Shown piece after piece: positions 36,663 through 45,155 of a stretch of 64,000 bases of DNA. The DNA comes from Sporosarcina aquimarina (GTDB lineage Bacteria; Bacillota; Bacilli; Bacillales_A; Planococcaceae): assembly GCF_023715615.1 (NCBI RefSeq), contig NZ_JAMBOM010000001.1, positions 1,387,443 through 1,451,442 of the forward strand. The letters run 5' to 3'. The translations under genes were made by a program, and so were the position numbers. Within the stretch, counting starts at the first letter, position 1. Each line of letters starts with the position of its first letter. The notes beneath the pieces are model-generated. The model was not told the DNA's origin, made no database searches, and was given only the letters and a program-made list of their open reading frames with translations.

Positions 36663-39374
36663 TTAACCTTTCATCTTGTCGCGAAGTACCATTTGAAGAA
36701 TGCCGCCGTGACGGTAGTAGTCAATTTCGACTTCTGAATCGAAACGCGCGAGCGCATCGAATTCCGTTACAGTGCCATCTACAGCAGTAGCAGTCACTTT
36801 CAAGATGTCGCGAGGCTTAACGCCTTCTGCGATGTTGACGCTGAGTGCTTCTTCTCCTGTTAAACCAAGAGATGCTGCACTTTGTCCGTTCACGAACTGA
36901 AGTGGAAGAACACCCATCATTACAAGGTTTGAACGGTGAATGCGCTCGTAGCTTTCAGCAATGACTGTTTTAATGCCAAGAAGAGATGTCCCTTTCGCAG
37001 CCCAGTCACGTGAAGAGCCCATTCCGTAATCTTTACCAGCGATGACAGCAAGTCCTGTACCATCTTGTTGGTACTTCATGCAAGCGTCATAGATTGGCAT
37101 GATTTCTTTGTTTGGCCAGTAAGTTGTGTAGCCACCTTCTGTCCCTTTTGCAATTTGGTTACGGATGCGGATGTTTGCAAACGTACCACGCATCATTACT
37201 TCATGGTTACCACGACGTGAACCATATGAGTTGAAGTAACGTGGCTCTACGCCGTTTTCACGCAAGTAGATGCCTGCTGGTGTATCTTTACCGATTGCAC
37301 CTGCTGGTGAAATGTGGTCTGTTGTAATCGAGTCGCCAAATTTACCAACAACGCGCAAGTTATTCAATGCACCGATATCTTCAGGCTCTTTTGAAAGACC
37401 CTCGAAGAATGGTGGATTTTGAATATATGTTGAGTTCTCATCGAAATCATACAATGCATCGTCAGTTGTTTCGATTGCATTCCACGCTTCGTTTTCAGAG
37501 AATACACGTGCATATTCTTTACGGAAGAGTTCAGGAGTGACCGTTTTCTCGATCATTGCCTTTACTTCTTCTGTTGAAGGCCAGATGTCTTTGAAGAATA
37601 CATCTTTACCATCTTTAGATGTACCGATTGGTTCTTTTTTGAAGTCGATATCCACTGTTCCAGCGAGTGCATACGCAACAACTAATGGCGGTGAAGCCAA
37701 GTAGTTCGCTTTCACGTACGGGTGGATTCGTCCTTCAAAGTTACGGTTACCAGAGAGAACGGATGAAACGAGCAAGTCGTTTTCGCCAATCGTCTTCTCG
37801 ATTTCTGGAAGCAATGGACCAGAGTTACCGATACATGTTGTACATCCGTATCCAACTGTGTTGAATCCGATTTGGTCGAGGTACTTATCAAGACCAGAGT
37901 CTTGTAGGTAACCTGTAACAACTTTTGAACCTGGTGCCAGTGAAGTTTTTACGTATGCAGGTGGTGTTAATCCGAGCTCAACCGCTTTTTTAGCGACAAG
38001 TCCAGCACCGAGCATAACGTATGGGTTCGATGTATTTGTACATGAAGTGATCGCTGCAATCGCTAAATCGCCTGTTTTCATCTCCATTTTCGTACCGTTT
38101 GCGAATTCGATTGTACCACTCTTCTTCATTTCTTTCGGCGTAAGTCCGAATCCTTGGTTGCCTTCAGGTGCTACAACCGCGTCGTTGAATTCACGCTTCA
38201 TGTCTGAAAGTGGAATCATATCTTGTGGACGTTTTGGACCAGCAAGGTTCGCTTCTACTTCAGTCAAATCGATTTCGATGACTTCTGTGTAGATTGGGTC
38301 TTCTTTGTCCGTTGTGAAGAACATGTCGTTTTCTTGCAAGTACTTTTTCACGACATCGATATGTTCAGTATCGCGACCCGTTAATTTCATATAGTTTAGT
38401 GACTCTTCGTCAACTGGGAAGAAACCACAAGTTGCGCCATACTCTGGAGCCATGTTCGCGATTGTCGCGCGGTCAGCAAGTGGCAATTGTGGAACGCCTG
38501 GTCCGAAGAACTCAACGAACTTACCGACTACACCATGTGCACGCAATGTTTGCGTCACTTTTAGTGCTAGGTCAGTTGCAGTGGTTCCGTTTGGAAGCTC
38601 TCCCGTCAACTTCACACCGATTACTTGTGGAATTGGGAAGTAAGAAGGCTGTCCAAGCATTCCTGCTTCAGCTTCAATTCCGCCAACGCCCCATCCGAGT
38701 ACGCCGATTCCGTTGATCATTGTTGTGTGAGAGTCTGTTCCGACTAACGTATCTGGGTACGTTTCGAATGATCCATCTTCGTTTTCAATTGCATGGACAA
38801 CGCTTGCCAAGTACTCAAGGTTCACTTGGTGAACGATGCCTGTTGCTGGTGGAACAGCACGATAGTTGTCGTATGCTTTTTGTGCCCAGCTCAAGAACTG
38901 GTAACGCTCAGCATTCCGTTCAAATTCGAGTTCCATGTTTTTCTGTAGAGCATCTGTTGTTCCGTAGCTGTCAACTTGAACCGAGTGGTCAATAACGAGG
39001 TCTACAGGAATTTCGGGATTAATCTTATCTGGATCTCCACCCATTTCTGCCATTGCAGAACGAAGAGATGCCAAATCGACAACGACTGGTACACCAGTGA
39101 AGTCTTGCAAGATAACGCGTGAGGGTTTGAATGGTACTTCTGCATCCGCATCAGCGTCCTTGCCCCATTTTGCCAAGTTGTTTACATGATTGTCTTGGAT
39201 GACATATCCGTCGTGTTGGCGCAGGACAGATTCTAAAAGTACTTTGATCGAGTAAGGCAATCTTGAGACTTTTGCAATACCCGCTTCTTCAATCGCTCCA
39301 ATGCGGTAGTAGTTATACTTTTTACCGTTCAGATCAAACGAGGAGCGACTGTTATGAAAATTGCTCTTTGTCAT
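36663..39374 (-). CDS. citB: Aconitate hydratase (AcnA-type)
   Basis: The 903-residue tricarboxylic-acid-cycle enzyme interconverts citrate and isocitrate through a 4Fe-4S cluster. The cluster Cys are in [11 protein letters not shown] (near residue 440) and [14 protein letters not shown] (near 505). Other blocks are [41 protein letters not shown] and the swivel-domain [18 protein letters not shown]. The length is that of the AcnA/IRP1 group, whose apo-form binds RNA in Bacillus. GGAGGAAT precedes ATG 39374. The upstream region has direct repeats that could be regulatory (see separate entry). Confidence 0.96.
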   Translation of the reverse strand: MTKSNFHNSRSSFDLNGKKYNYYRIGAIEEAGIAKVSRLPYSIKVLLESVLRQHDGYVIQDNHVNNLAKWGKDADADAEVPFKPSRVILQDFTGVPVVVDLASLRSAMAEMGGDPDKINPEIPVDLVIDHSVQVDSYGTTDALQKNMELEFERNAERYQFLSWAQKAYDNYRAVPPATGIVHQVNLEYLASVVHAIENEDGSFETYPDTLVGTDSHTTMINGIGVLGWGVGGIEAEAGMLGQPSYFPIPQVIGVKLTGELPNGTTATDLALKVTQTLRAHGVVGKFVEFFGPGVPQLPLADRATIANMAPEYGATCGFFPVDEESLNYMKLTGRDTEHIDVVKKYLQENDMFFTTDKEDPIYTEVIEIDLTEVEANLAGPKRPQDMIPLSDMKREFNDAVVAPEGNQGFGLTPKEMKKSGTIEFANGTKMEMKTGDLAIAAITSCTNTSNPYVMLGAGLVAKKAVELGLTPPAYVKTSLAPGSKVVTGYLQDSGLDKYLDQIGFNTVGYGCTTCIGNSGPLLPEIEKTIGENDLLVSSVLSGNRNFEGRIHPYVKANYLASPPLVVAYALAGTVDIDFKKEPIGTSKDGKDVFFKDIWPSTEEVKAMIEKTVTPELFRKEYARVFSENEAWNAIETTDDALYDFDENSTYIQNPPFFEGLSKEPEDIGALNNLRVVGKFGDSITTDHISPAGAIGKDTPAGIYLRENGVEPRYFNSYGSRRGNHEVMMRGTFANIRIRNQIAKGTEGGYTTYWPNKEIMPIYDACMKYQQDGTGLAVIAGKDYGMGSSRDWAAKGTSLLGIKTVIAESYERIHRSNLVMMGVLPLQFVNGQSAASLGLTGEEALSVNIAEGVKPRDILKVTATAVDGTVTEFDALARFDSEVEIDYYRHGGILQMVLRDKMKG

Positions 39375-39455
39375 TGCTAAATTCCTCCTTTACGAACTGA
39401 AAAGGCTCTATAAATAAGCATCTTTTCTCTACTACATCATATAACAGCAAAGTCT

Positions 39456-39496
39456 ATAAGTAAATTACATTAAATTTATAGTAATCCATAAGTAAA
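39456..39496. promoter_or_regulatory. Direct repeats upstream of citB
   Basis: ATAAGTAAA occurs at 39456-39464 and again at 39488-39496, 32 bases (about three helical turns) apart, in an AT-rich stretch 80-120 bases before the citB start. It could bind a regulator of the CcpC/CcpA kind. The CcpC consensus ATAA-N7-TTAT was not found exactly. Confidence 0.35.
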
Positions 39497-39575
39497 CACG
39501 ATAGATATCTCGTAATACAGAAAGATGCATATTTTTGTCAGTCTGTGCATAATGGAACTAGAATAAGGAGAGGAC

Positions 39576-40130
39576 GTGCTGGATGTGAAGAAAGCATTGT
39601 TGGTGATTGACTACACTGAAGATTTCGTAGCAGAAGATGGAGCGTTGACGTGTGGAGAACCCGGGATTGCCCTAGAGAAGTATATCGAGCAATTGACGAA
39701 GGAGTTTATTGACCAAGATGAAGCAGTTGTCTTTGCTGTGGACGTTCATGACGAAAACGATCCATATCACCCAGAATCACGTCTATTCCCTCCACATAAC
39801 CTAAGAGGAACTGCAGGGAGAGAACCGTTTGGATCGTTAAGAAAACTATATGAAGATAACCAAGATTCGATCCACTGGATGGATAAAACCCGTTACAGTG
39901 CATTCGCAGGAACAGAACTTGAAATTTGGTTACGTGCTCGTGGTATTCAAGAACTCCACTTAGTAGGCGTCTGTACAGATATTTGCATTTTGCATACTTC
40001 TGTAGATGCTTACAATAAAGGATTTACCACGGTAATCCATGAACGTGGTGTTGCAAGTTTTGACACAGCTGGACATGACTGGGCATTGCGTCATTTTGAA
40101 AACACGCTTGGTGCCACCATTATTCGATAA
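39576..40130 (+). CDS. pncA: Nicotinamidase / isochorismatase-family hydrolase
   Basis: The 184-residue protein closely follows Bacillus YueJ/PncA: catalytic Asp 12 in LLVIDYTEDFV, metal-binding Asp/His in FAVDVHDENDPYHPES, catalytic Lys in WMDKTRYSAFAGTELE, and catalytic Cys in LVGVCTDICILHTSVDAYNKG. It should convert nicotinamide to nicotinate for NAD salvage. The start is GTG 39576 with AAGGAG five bases before. Monocistronic, divergent from citB. Confidence 0.9.
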   Translation: MLDVKKALLVIDYTEDFVAEDGALTCGEPGIALEKYIEQLTKEFIDQDEAVVFAVDVHDENDPYHPESRLFPPHNLRGTAGREPFGSLRKLYEDNQDSIHWMDKTRYSAFAGTELEIWLRARGIQELHLVGVCTDICILHTSVDAYNKGFTTVIHERGVASFDTAGHDWALRHFENTLGATIIR

Positions 40131-40253
40131 GTTTAGCGAAATTCGCTCATTTAGTATGAACAATTGTAGCTAATATGTTTCAAGTAGGTCATTTACGGTT
40201 ATTATACTTACTAGAACAGACATACTATATTAACAAAAAGGAGAGGATTTCAA

Positions 40254-40508
40254 ATGAGTTTCATTTGGTTCTTAATCATCGGAGGAATTATCGGTTGGCT
40301 TGCTGGCCTTATTCTAGGGAAAGATATACCAGGCGGAATTATTGGTAACATTATTGCGGGTATCGTAGGGGCATGGGTTGGTGGAATGCTACTCGGCTCT
40401 TGGGGACCTAAAGTTTCCGATTTCTACCTCGTACCAGCTATTCTAGGTGCTGTCATTCTTGTCTTTATCGTCAGCCTGATTATGAAAGCTATGCGTAAAG
40501 CAGTATAA
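40254..40508 (+). CDS. GlsB/YeaQ/YmgE-type stress membrane protein
   Basis: The 84-residue protein has three hydrophobic segments and a Gly-rich pattern typical of the transglycosylase-associated family: IGGIIGWLAGLILGKDIPGG, then IIGNIIAGIVGAWVGGMLLG. These proteins are general-stress associated, with unknown biochemistry. AAAGGAGAGG precedes ATG 40254. Confidence 0.85.
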   Translation: MSFIWFLIIGGIIGWLAGLILGKDIPGGIIGNIIAGIVGAWVGGMLLGSWGPKVSDFYLVPAILGAVILVFIVSLIMKAMRKAV

Positions 40509-40510
40509 CA

Positions 40511-40545
40511 AAAAGGACTTCGCATTTTGCGGAGTCCTTTTATTT
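40511..40545. terminator. Bidirectional terminator after the GlsB-type gene
   Basis: Stem AAAAGGACT(T)CGC/GCG(G)AGTCCTTTT; overlaps the end of the converging lytic transglycosylase gene. Confidence 0.82.
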
Positions 40546-41211
40546 TTGTGCTTGTTGAGTTTGCTGTGCTTCGTATTCATCAAAAAACCAAAGTACGTCT
40601 TCTACGTATTTATCGCTATGATTGTAGTGGAAGATCGCTTTTTCGATTTGGCCGTCAGCCGCTCCGCTTGATGCTAGGTAGTTAGCGGCGCTAAAGATCG
40701 CGTCTTCCAAATTATAAGGGTCGGCAATTCCATCGCCATTACCATCTACTCCATATCCCCCGTACTTTGCAATAATATCAGGATTGGTTTTATCCTCCTC
40801 GGGGATATTTCCTTTACCTAAGTCTTTACAACCAGGATAGCTCCAGCCAACAAATGTACAAGGCATGAATTGCATGTGCCCTTCCGCTCCAGTTGGAGAA
40901 ACCATAGTTTTCATAGTGGAAAAACGTGTTTCCACCCGATGGTGTGCAGCAAGCAATGTCCATGGAATGTCATATTCTTCTGCTGCTGCTTTATAAATGG
41001 GTATATACTCATCTGGAATGGTCAATCCACCATGTCGATCTGACAACTCCATCAACGTGCTGGCGGATTTTTTAATGACTTCAGGATGCCGGAGACTTGT
41101 CCAGATAATCGCGGTCAAGGTGAACAGGACGACTGAAACGGGAATGAGCAACGCAATCATGATAATCTTGCCTTTCGCTGATAAGCTACGTTTCTTTTTC
41201 TTTTTCTTCAC
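40540..41211 (-). CDS. Membrane-anchored lytic transglycosylase
   Basis: The 223-residue protein has a basic N terminus (KKKKKKRSLSAKGK), one transmembrane helix (about 16-38), then an extracellular SLT/MltB-like lysozyme fold. The catalytic Glu is in LAAHHRVETRFS (near 94), followed by SPTGAEGHMQFMPCTFVGW and the C-terminal EDAIFSAANYLASSG. It includes GVDGNGDGIADPYN, the loop found in related Bacillus enzymes. It should cleave peptidoglycan glycan strands. It follows the SCO gene by 24 bases and may share its transcript. Confidence 0.85.
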   Translation of the reverse strand: MKKKKKKRSLSAKGKIIMIALLIPVSVVLFTLTAIIWTSLRHPEVIKKSASTLMELSDRHGGLTIPDEYIPIYKAAAEEYDIPWTLLAAHHRVETRFSTMKTMVSPTGAEGHMQFMPCTFVGWSYPGCKDLGKGNIPEEDKTNPDIIAKYGGYGVDGNGDGIADPYNLEDAIFSAANYLASSGAADGQIEKAIFHYNHSDKYVEDVLWFFDEYEAQQTQQAQK

Positions 41212-41235
41212 TCGTCCCTCTCCTCTCTCCGCCGA

Positions 41236-41823
41236 TTAGTCTTCTTTGCTTAGGGCTTTCATATCCGACACGATGGTATCGTACGGAACGTCTTGGTATC
41301 CAGCATACAATTTGACGACCTTACCTTCCTTATTGACCAATCCGAATCTAGAACCGTGTACGACTTGGTCGGTGTTCGGATCGTCGATGACCGGCATTTT
41401 AAATGATTTTACTGCGAGATCGTTAATGTCTTCCATCGTGTAGCCAGTGAGCATCTCCCATTTTGATGGATCTGGAACACTGAAACCTTCTAAGTATTTA
41501 CCTAATTTTTCGGGTGTGTCTACTTCAGGATCTACGCTGAAAGAAACAATTTTGTAATTTTCTATATCTTTTTCGATTAATTTCTCCTGGAGCTCCGACA
41601 TATTGGACATCATCGGTGGACAGACACTCGTACAGGTCGTGAAGACAAACTGCGCTAACCAAATCTCACCTTTTAAATCATCCAATGCGACAGACTCGTT
41701 GTCTTGGTTCGTAAACTCGAAGGGATCGATGCTGTAATTATGATCTGCTTTAAACCCACCCGAACAGGCACTTAATACAAGTGCCATCATGAATACGCCA
41801 AAAACTAGTACTTTTTTCTTCAT
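41236..41823 (-). CDS. SCO1/SenC family lipoprotein
   Basis: The 195-residue thioredoxin-fold protein is involved in copper delivery to cytochrome oxidase Cu-A sites or in thiol protection. The signal peptide has lipobox LSAC (Cys 20). The copper motif is FTTCTSVCPPM (Cys 64 and Cys 68) and the third ligand is the His in DQVVHGSRFGLV (near 150), so all ligands are present. ATG 41823 is preferred to GTG 41826 because GGGGG is seven bases before it. Bacillus YpmQ is the likely counterpart. Confidence 0.9.
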   Translation of the reverse strand: MKKKVLVFGVFMMALVLSACSGGFKADHNYSIDPFEFTNQDNESVALDDLKGEIWLAQFVFTTCTSVCPPMMSNMSELQEKLIEKDIENYKIVSFSVDPEVDTPEKLGKYLEGFSVPDPSKWEMLTGYTMEDINDLAVKSFKMPVIDDPNTDQVVHGSRFGLVNKEGKVVKLYAGYQDVPYDTIVSDMKALSKED

Positions 41824-41871
41824 CACTTTTCCCCCAAACTCTCTGCATTTACCTTATCATATCGAACAGAC

Positions 41872-41912
41872 AAACGCCAAACAAGCGCGGATTCCCAGGT
41901 TGTTTGGCGTTT
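41872..41912. terminator. Terminator after yvrJ-like gene
   Basis: Stem AAACGCCAAACAA/TTGTTTGGCGTTT, imperfect T tract on either strand. Confidence 0.7.
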
Positions 41913-41932
41913 CTTTGTCGGTTATGTGAAAC

Positions 41933-42073
41933 CTATTTCACTTTTAGAGTGACAAGAGCTCCATGGATTGCTTCGAGTTTCACTTCTAGACGGTGGAGCA
42001 GATAGAAGGAAACAAAAACTGGAAATCCCACCTCTTGGATGAACCCCATCGTTTGTTCCAACAATTGTTCCAT
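41933..42073 (-). CDS. YvrJ-family small membrane protein
   Basis: This 46-residue protein starts MEQLLEQTMGFIQEVGFPVF and ends with LLHRLEVKLEAIHGAL and TLKVK: one transmembrane helix followed by an amphipathic helix. GxPxxVSxYLLxRLExKLE is the signature of the YvrJ family, small proteins of unknown function. AAAGGAGG lies eight bases before ATG 42073. The gene is encoded within the span 41933-42073 only, and follows the DUF2922 gene with a hairpin between, so some readthrough is probably used. Confidence 0.82.
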   Translation of the reverse strand: MEQLLEQTMGFIQEVGFPVFVSFYLLHRLEVKLEAIHGALVTLKVK

Positions 42074-42142
42074 CACATTCGCCTCCTTTAAATGTAGATC
42101 CTTGTGCTGTGAACACCAGAAAGTCTTACCCTAAAGCTTTTA

Positions 42143-42177
42143 AAACCGATCCCTGTCAGCTGACGAGGGACCGGTTT
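42143..42177 (-). terminator. Hairpin between the DUF2922 and yvrJ-like genes
   Basis: Minus strand: stem AAACCGGTCCCT/AGGGATCGGTTT (G-U tolerated), then TTAAAAG. A partial terminator that may set the ratio of yvrJ message. Confidence 0.65.
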
Positions 42178-42193
42178 ACCAACTTTTTTCTTA

Positions 42194-42415
42194 TTATTTG
42201 CTGCTGATTAGATCGTTCGTGGAGCGATCGATAATTCGAGCGCTTTTCACAGCCGTGAGAACGTCGCCATCTTTTTTAAAGACACCAGAAGCAATAATTT
42301 GCTCCATTGCGGTTTGGACTTCCGTCGGTGTTATTCCCGGACGCGGTTCATCGACCGTTAAGACAAAATCCTTTCCATCTGACTTTTTGAATACGAGTTG
42401 AAGTGTGAGAGCCAT
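42194..42415 (-). CDS. DUF2922 family protein
   Basis: The 73-residue protein begins MALTLQLVFKKSDGKDFVLT, with the DEPRPGITPTEVQTAMEQII block that marks DUF2922. The fold looks like a beta-rich small domain. The function is unknown. In Firmicutes it is found in a cluster with DUF1659 and YvrJ proteins, as here. AAAGGAGGAG precedes ATG 42415; the longer open frame overlaps the upstream gene and has no ribosome binding site. Confidence 0.85.
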   Translation of the reverse strand: MALTLQLVFKKSDGKDFVLTVDEPRPGITPTEVQTAMEQIIASGVFKKDGDVLTAVKSARIIDRSTNDLISSK

Positions 42416-42440
42416 TTTTGAACTCCTCCTTTTCGCTTTG

Positions 42441-42662
42441 TTAGTTTGTGATTTCGGATGTGACGATTTTTTCATAAGACATGACGGTCATTGATGAAAG
42501 TTGCCCTAGTGATGCCAGTGCCAGCTGTAAGTTAGCTGGTGTTGCATTTTGTTCTACGAAACGGTAGGTCTTCGACTTTCGGATCAGGCGTCCATCTGGT
42601 GTTGAGCCTGCATTGAAGAAAATCTTGCCGACTGCTGTTTGAAACTCGAGTGCTGCTGCCAT
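42441..42662 (-). CDS. DUF1659 family protein
   Basis: The 73-residue protein has the DUF1659 pattern: LEFQTAVGKIFFNAGSTPDG, then RKSKTYRFVEQNATPANLQL and LASLGQLSSMTV. The function is unknown; it is similar in size to the DUF2922 protein and probably its partner. AAAGGAGGGG precedes ATG 42662. It is the first gene of the minus-strand cluster, divergent from yneK with about 125 bases between. Confidence 0.85.
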   Translation of the reverse strand: MAAALEFQTAVGKIFFNAGSTPDGRLIRKSKTYRFVEQNATPANLQLALASLGQLSSMTVMSYEKIVTSEITN

Positions 42663-42723
42663 GTGCGTTCCCCTCCTTTCACAGTCTAGATAGACGAAAC
42701 TTACAGAAAAGGATACAATGTTC

Positions 42724-42752
42724 GTGAAAGTTTTTAAGTTTACGGGTACAAT
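42724..42752 (+). promoter_or_regulatory. Promoter of yneK
   Basis: -35 GTGAAA (42724-42729), 17-base spacer, -10 TACAAT (42747-42752). Confidence 0.55.
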
Positions 42753-42787
42753 TGATAGCATAGAGAGTTTTAAAGAGGTGACGTATT

Positions 42788-43210
42788 ATGCCGGGCTGGT
42801 TTATCTGGTTTATTGTATTTTGGTGTGTTGTCTTAATCGGCTTGTTTGCGATAGGTGGATTTTTCATGTTCCGCAAGTTCCTTAAAGTGTTCCCGAAGGA
42901 AGATGGCAAATCGACATTGGACTGGGAAGAGTACTACGTGGATCGTTCGCTTCACCTATGGAACAACGAAGCGAAGGGGCTATTGAATGAGCTTGTCCAG
43001 CCGGTTCCCGAGCTATTCCGTCCGGTGGCAAAACAGAAGATTGCTGGTCGTATTGGGCAAATTGCATTGGATGAGCGTGCGAAGACGATTGAATTCGATC
43101 ACATCATTCGAGGGTACATCGTGGCGACGCCGAAACGCGACCACAAATTTTTACGCAAGAAGCTCACGACAATGGATGTCGATATGACACCGTATGAGCA
43201 TCTTTTTTAA
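42788..43210 (+). CDS. yneK: DUF2621 membrane protein YneK
   Basis: The 140-residue protein has one N-terminal transmembrane helix (about 3-27) and a basic, helical cytoplasmic region (LDWEEYYVDRSLHLWNNEAK, then FRPVAKQKIAGRIGQIALDE). It matches the YneK family, which in Bacillus lies beside ccdA/yneJ. The function is unknown. AGAGGTGA precedes ATG 42788. It converges with ccdC through a shared hairpin. Confidence 0.85.
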   Translation: MPGWFIWFIVFWCVVLIGLFAIGGFFMFRKFLKVFPKEDGKSTLDWEEYYVDRSLHLWNNEAKGLLNELVQPVPELFRPVAKQKIAGRIGQIALDERAKTIEFDHIIRGYIVATPKRDHKFLRKKLTTMDVDMTPYEHLF

Positions 43211-43212
43211 CA

Positions 43213-43262
43213 CAAAAAGAGAGAGGCCTGGTCATTTGACCATGAGTCTCTCTCTTTTTTTT
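43213..43262. terminator. Bidirectional terminator between yneK and ccdC
   Basis: Stem AAAAAGAGAGAG...CTCTCTCTTTTT with inner ATGGTCA/TGGTCAT pairing; contains the ccdC stop region. Confidence 0.82.
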
Positions 43263-43759
43263 AGGTTGTTATATTTGATGAGCATACCGATACGCCATGG
43301 AACAATCATCGCAAATGCAAGGATGAAGAACATACCAGCGAGTTCCCCGACATCGATGGAGCTACTGAGAATCAGTTTAGCGACCAGACGGAAGATAAGT
43401 AATCCCGCCAAAATGACAATAAATGCTTTTGAACGCTTGACGAACAATTGACCATTTTTCTTCTCAAAATTAGTCGTTGCTATTAAGATCGTTGAAAAGA
43501 GCAGTCCGACCGCAGCTGCTTCAATCACCTGCCCCCACGGAACTTGAAATTGTGTAAACAAAAACATAAGCATCCCCGAAGACATGAACAGCGGTGGTAG
43601 CACAATACGTATCGGTGAAATCGGCCGTTCAGCTGCTTTAGAACGAACGATGAACCCTAAGACTCCCATGAAGAAAAAAACAACAGTTGAGCCGATAATT
43701 AAATAGACAGACGGAATCTTAGTGAAAACTGTATCAATCAGTTCCTGCAGTTGACTCAT
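43232..43759 (-). CDS. CcdC-like membrane protein (YneJ, DUF1453)
   Basis: The 175-residue protein has four or five transmembrane helices. The motif RPISPIRIVLPPLFMSSGMLMF is near residue 45, with RIGMLIKYNNLKKRER at the C-terminal end. YneJ/CcdC is encoded beside ccdA in Bacillus and is not strictly needed for cytochrome c maturation. It overlaps the thioredoxin-like gene by four bases (ATGA), so it is translated from the same message. Confidence 0.82.
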   Translation of the reverse strand: MSQLQELIDTVFTKIPSVYLIIGSTVVFFFMGVLGFIVRSKAAERPISPIRIVLPPLFMSSGMLMFLFTQFQVPWGQVIEAAAVGLLFSTILIATTNFEKKNGQLFVKRSKAFIVILAGLLIFRLVAKLILSSSIDVGELAGMFFILAFAMIVPWRIGMLIKYNNLKKRERLMVK

Positions 43760-44079
43760 GCGCCCGTCGCCTCCTTCAATTCCTCCAACCGTTTGCGAAG
43801 TTGCTCCATCGGGACAAAACGTGCAAACCGAGTTATTTCTTTTCCTTGCCTGAATAACAATACCGCAGGCGCTGTAAACAGAGAAAGCTGCCCTGCCATT
43901 TCTGGCACTTTTGCGACATTCACATAATAGAACGGAAATGGATACTGTTCAGTAAGCACTTCTACTTGTGGGTACAGCCCATCACATACAGAACAATGAT
44001 CTGTTTTCACGAATAATAGCATCGCATCATGTTGTGTTAAAAGTTCTTGCCATGCTTGAAAAGACATAACTTCGTTCAT
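43756..44079 (-). CDS. Thioredoxin-like protein in the ccd operon
   Basis: The 107-residue thioredoxin-fold protein has active-site Cys 29 and Cys 32 (DHCSVCDG) and the cis-Pro segment FTAPAVLLFRQG (near 68-79). No signal peptide is visible, so it is cytoplasmic and could pass electrons to the membrane reductase CcdA. It sits between ccdA and ccdC, where Bacillus has the response-regulator-like yneI. AAGGAGG precedes ATG 44079. Confidence 0.8.
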   Translation of the reverse strand: MNEVMSFQAWQELLTQHDAMLLFVKTDHCSVCDGLYPQVEVLTEQYPFPFYYVNVAKVPEMAGQLSLFTAPAVLLFRQGKEITRFARFVPMEQLRKRLEELKEATGA

Positions 44080-44099
44080 TGTTCAATCCTCCTTGATGG

Positions 44100-44810
44100 T
44101 CAAAATCCTTGGAAATCTCCAAAAATCGGACTAAGTAAGCTGATTAAGTAGGTCATGCCGTCAAAGAATAATACGATACCGAAGACAATCATGAAGGCTC
44201 CACCAATCCGCATAATCGTACGATTGTGTTTGCGGATCCATCCGAGACGTGTCACGAAGAATGAAAGAACGAAAAACGGAATCGCAAATCCAAGGACATA
44301 GGTCATCATGTACAGCATACTCGACCCAGGGTTAGAAGCGGCAAGTCCAATAATAGCGCCTATTATTGGCCCCATGCATGGTTGCCAGCCTGCTGAAAAC
44401 GCAAGCCCGATGAGTGCAGAACCGAAGTAACCGGACGGTCGATTTTTAAATTGTAATTTGTGTTCTTGCATTAAAAACTTCGGTGTGAAAATTCCAACTA
44501 CCATTAACCCGAACAATACGATGAAAATGGCACCTACTTGCCGAAGAAGATCCATGTACTCGATAAAGAAACGACCGATAAAAGAAGATCCGAATCCAAG
44601 GAAAATAAATACAATGGAAAAACCAAGAAGGAAAAAGAGCGTATGTAACATTCCATTTCGGCTCATTCGTTTCTTATCTGAGCGCAAGTCTTCAATCGAC
44701 ATTCCCGTAATATAGGAAATGAATGCTGGGTAAAGCGGCAAAACACACGGGGAGACAAAACTTAAAAAGCCCGCGCCGAATGCAAGGAATACGTTCACAT
44801 CTGTTGCCAA
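44100..44810 (-). CDS. ccdA: Cytochrome c biogenesis thiol transporter CcdA
   Basis: The 236-residue protein has six transmembrane helices. The two redox Cys are in LSFVSPCVLPLYPAFISYITG (near residue 21) and AFSAGWQPCMGPIIGA (near 138), both within helices as in CcdA/DsbD. It moves reducing equivalents across the membrane for apocytochrome c and similar proteins. The start is TTG 44810, with GGGGG seven bases before; the longer open frame has no ribosome binding site. First gene of the ccdA-trx-ccdC set. Confidence 0.9.
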   Translation of the reverse strand: MATDVNVFLAFGAGFLSFVSPCVLPLYPAFISYITGMSIEDLRSDKKRMSRNGMLHTLFFLLGFSIVFIFLGFGSSFIGRFFIEYMDLLRQVGAIFIVLFGLMVVGIFTPKFLMQEHKLQFKNRPSGYFGSALIGLAFSAGWQPCMGPIIGAIIGLAASNPGSSMLYMMTYVLGFAIPFFVLSFFVTRLGWIRKHNRTIMRIGGAFMIVFGIVLFFDGMTYLISLLSPIFGDFQGF

Positions 44811-44907
44811 GGAACTTCCCCCTTTGATTTTTTTCTTTTTCCTATCCATCGTATCAGAATGCGTCCACGAATACGCACATTTTGTCTGTGAACAGTTTAT
44901 GACACAT

Positions 44908-44936
44908 TTCACACAGTGTGTGTCTCAGAGTATAAT
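44908..44936 (+). promoter_or_regulatory. Strong plus-strand promoter with no gene behind it
   Basis: -35 TTCACA (44908-44913), 17-base spacer, consensus -10 TATAAT (44931-44936). The -35 is the right arm of an inverted repeat TGTGAA-N15-TTCACA (44887-44913), which could be an operator. Confidence 0.6.
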
Positions 44937-44942
44937 TTTGAT

Positions 44943-45155
44943 TCTCCGTTTAGGGTTTGAGGAACATTACTTGCTTTCAACACATCCAGAAGTAAAACCT
45001 ATTCTTGAACGTTGTTTTAGGCGAGACTAGTTAATATAAAAGTTATGATGAAGTGTTGTTGTTTAGCTATTGGGGAAACTATCTATTTCTATACGAACCA
45101 GTTTCTATATAAAAAATGCAATACAAACTAGTCATTCGGTTTGCATTGCATTTTT
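44943..45155 (+). ncRNA. Candidate small RNA of about 210 nucleotides
   Basis: It is bounded by the promoter at 44908-44936 and a Rho-independent terminator (stem AATGCAATACAAAC/GTTTGCATTGCATT, 45115-45152, then TTTTTG). Only tiny reading frames are inside (28 codons from 45044), none with a ribosome binding site. The rest of this 560-base gap (45156-45370) is AT rich with nothing I can call, apart from a short open stretch on the minus strand at 45231-45311. Confidence 0.4.

Noticed and set aside
40254..40508. Sigma-B promoter before the GlsB-type gene
   Set aside because: GTTTAA-N12-14-GGGTAT could not be matched upstream.
44824..45030. 68-codon plus-strand frame next to ccdA
   Set aside because: It has no ribosome binding site, starts inside the ccdA leader and matches no family; I prefer a non-coding RNA or nothing.
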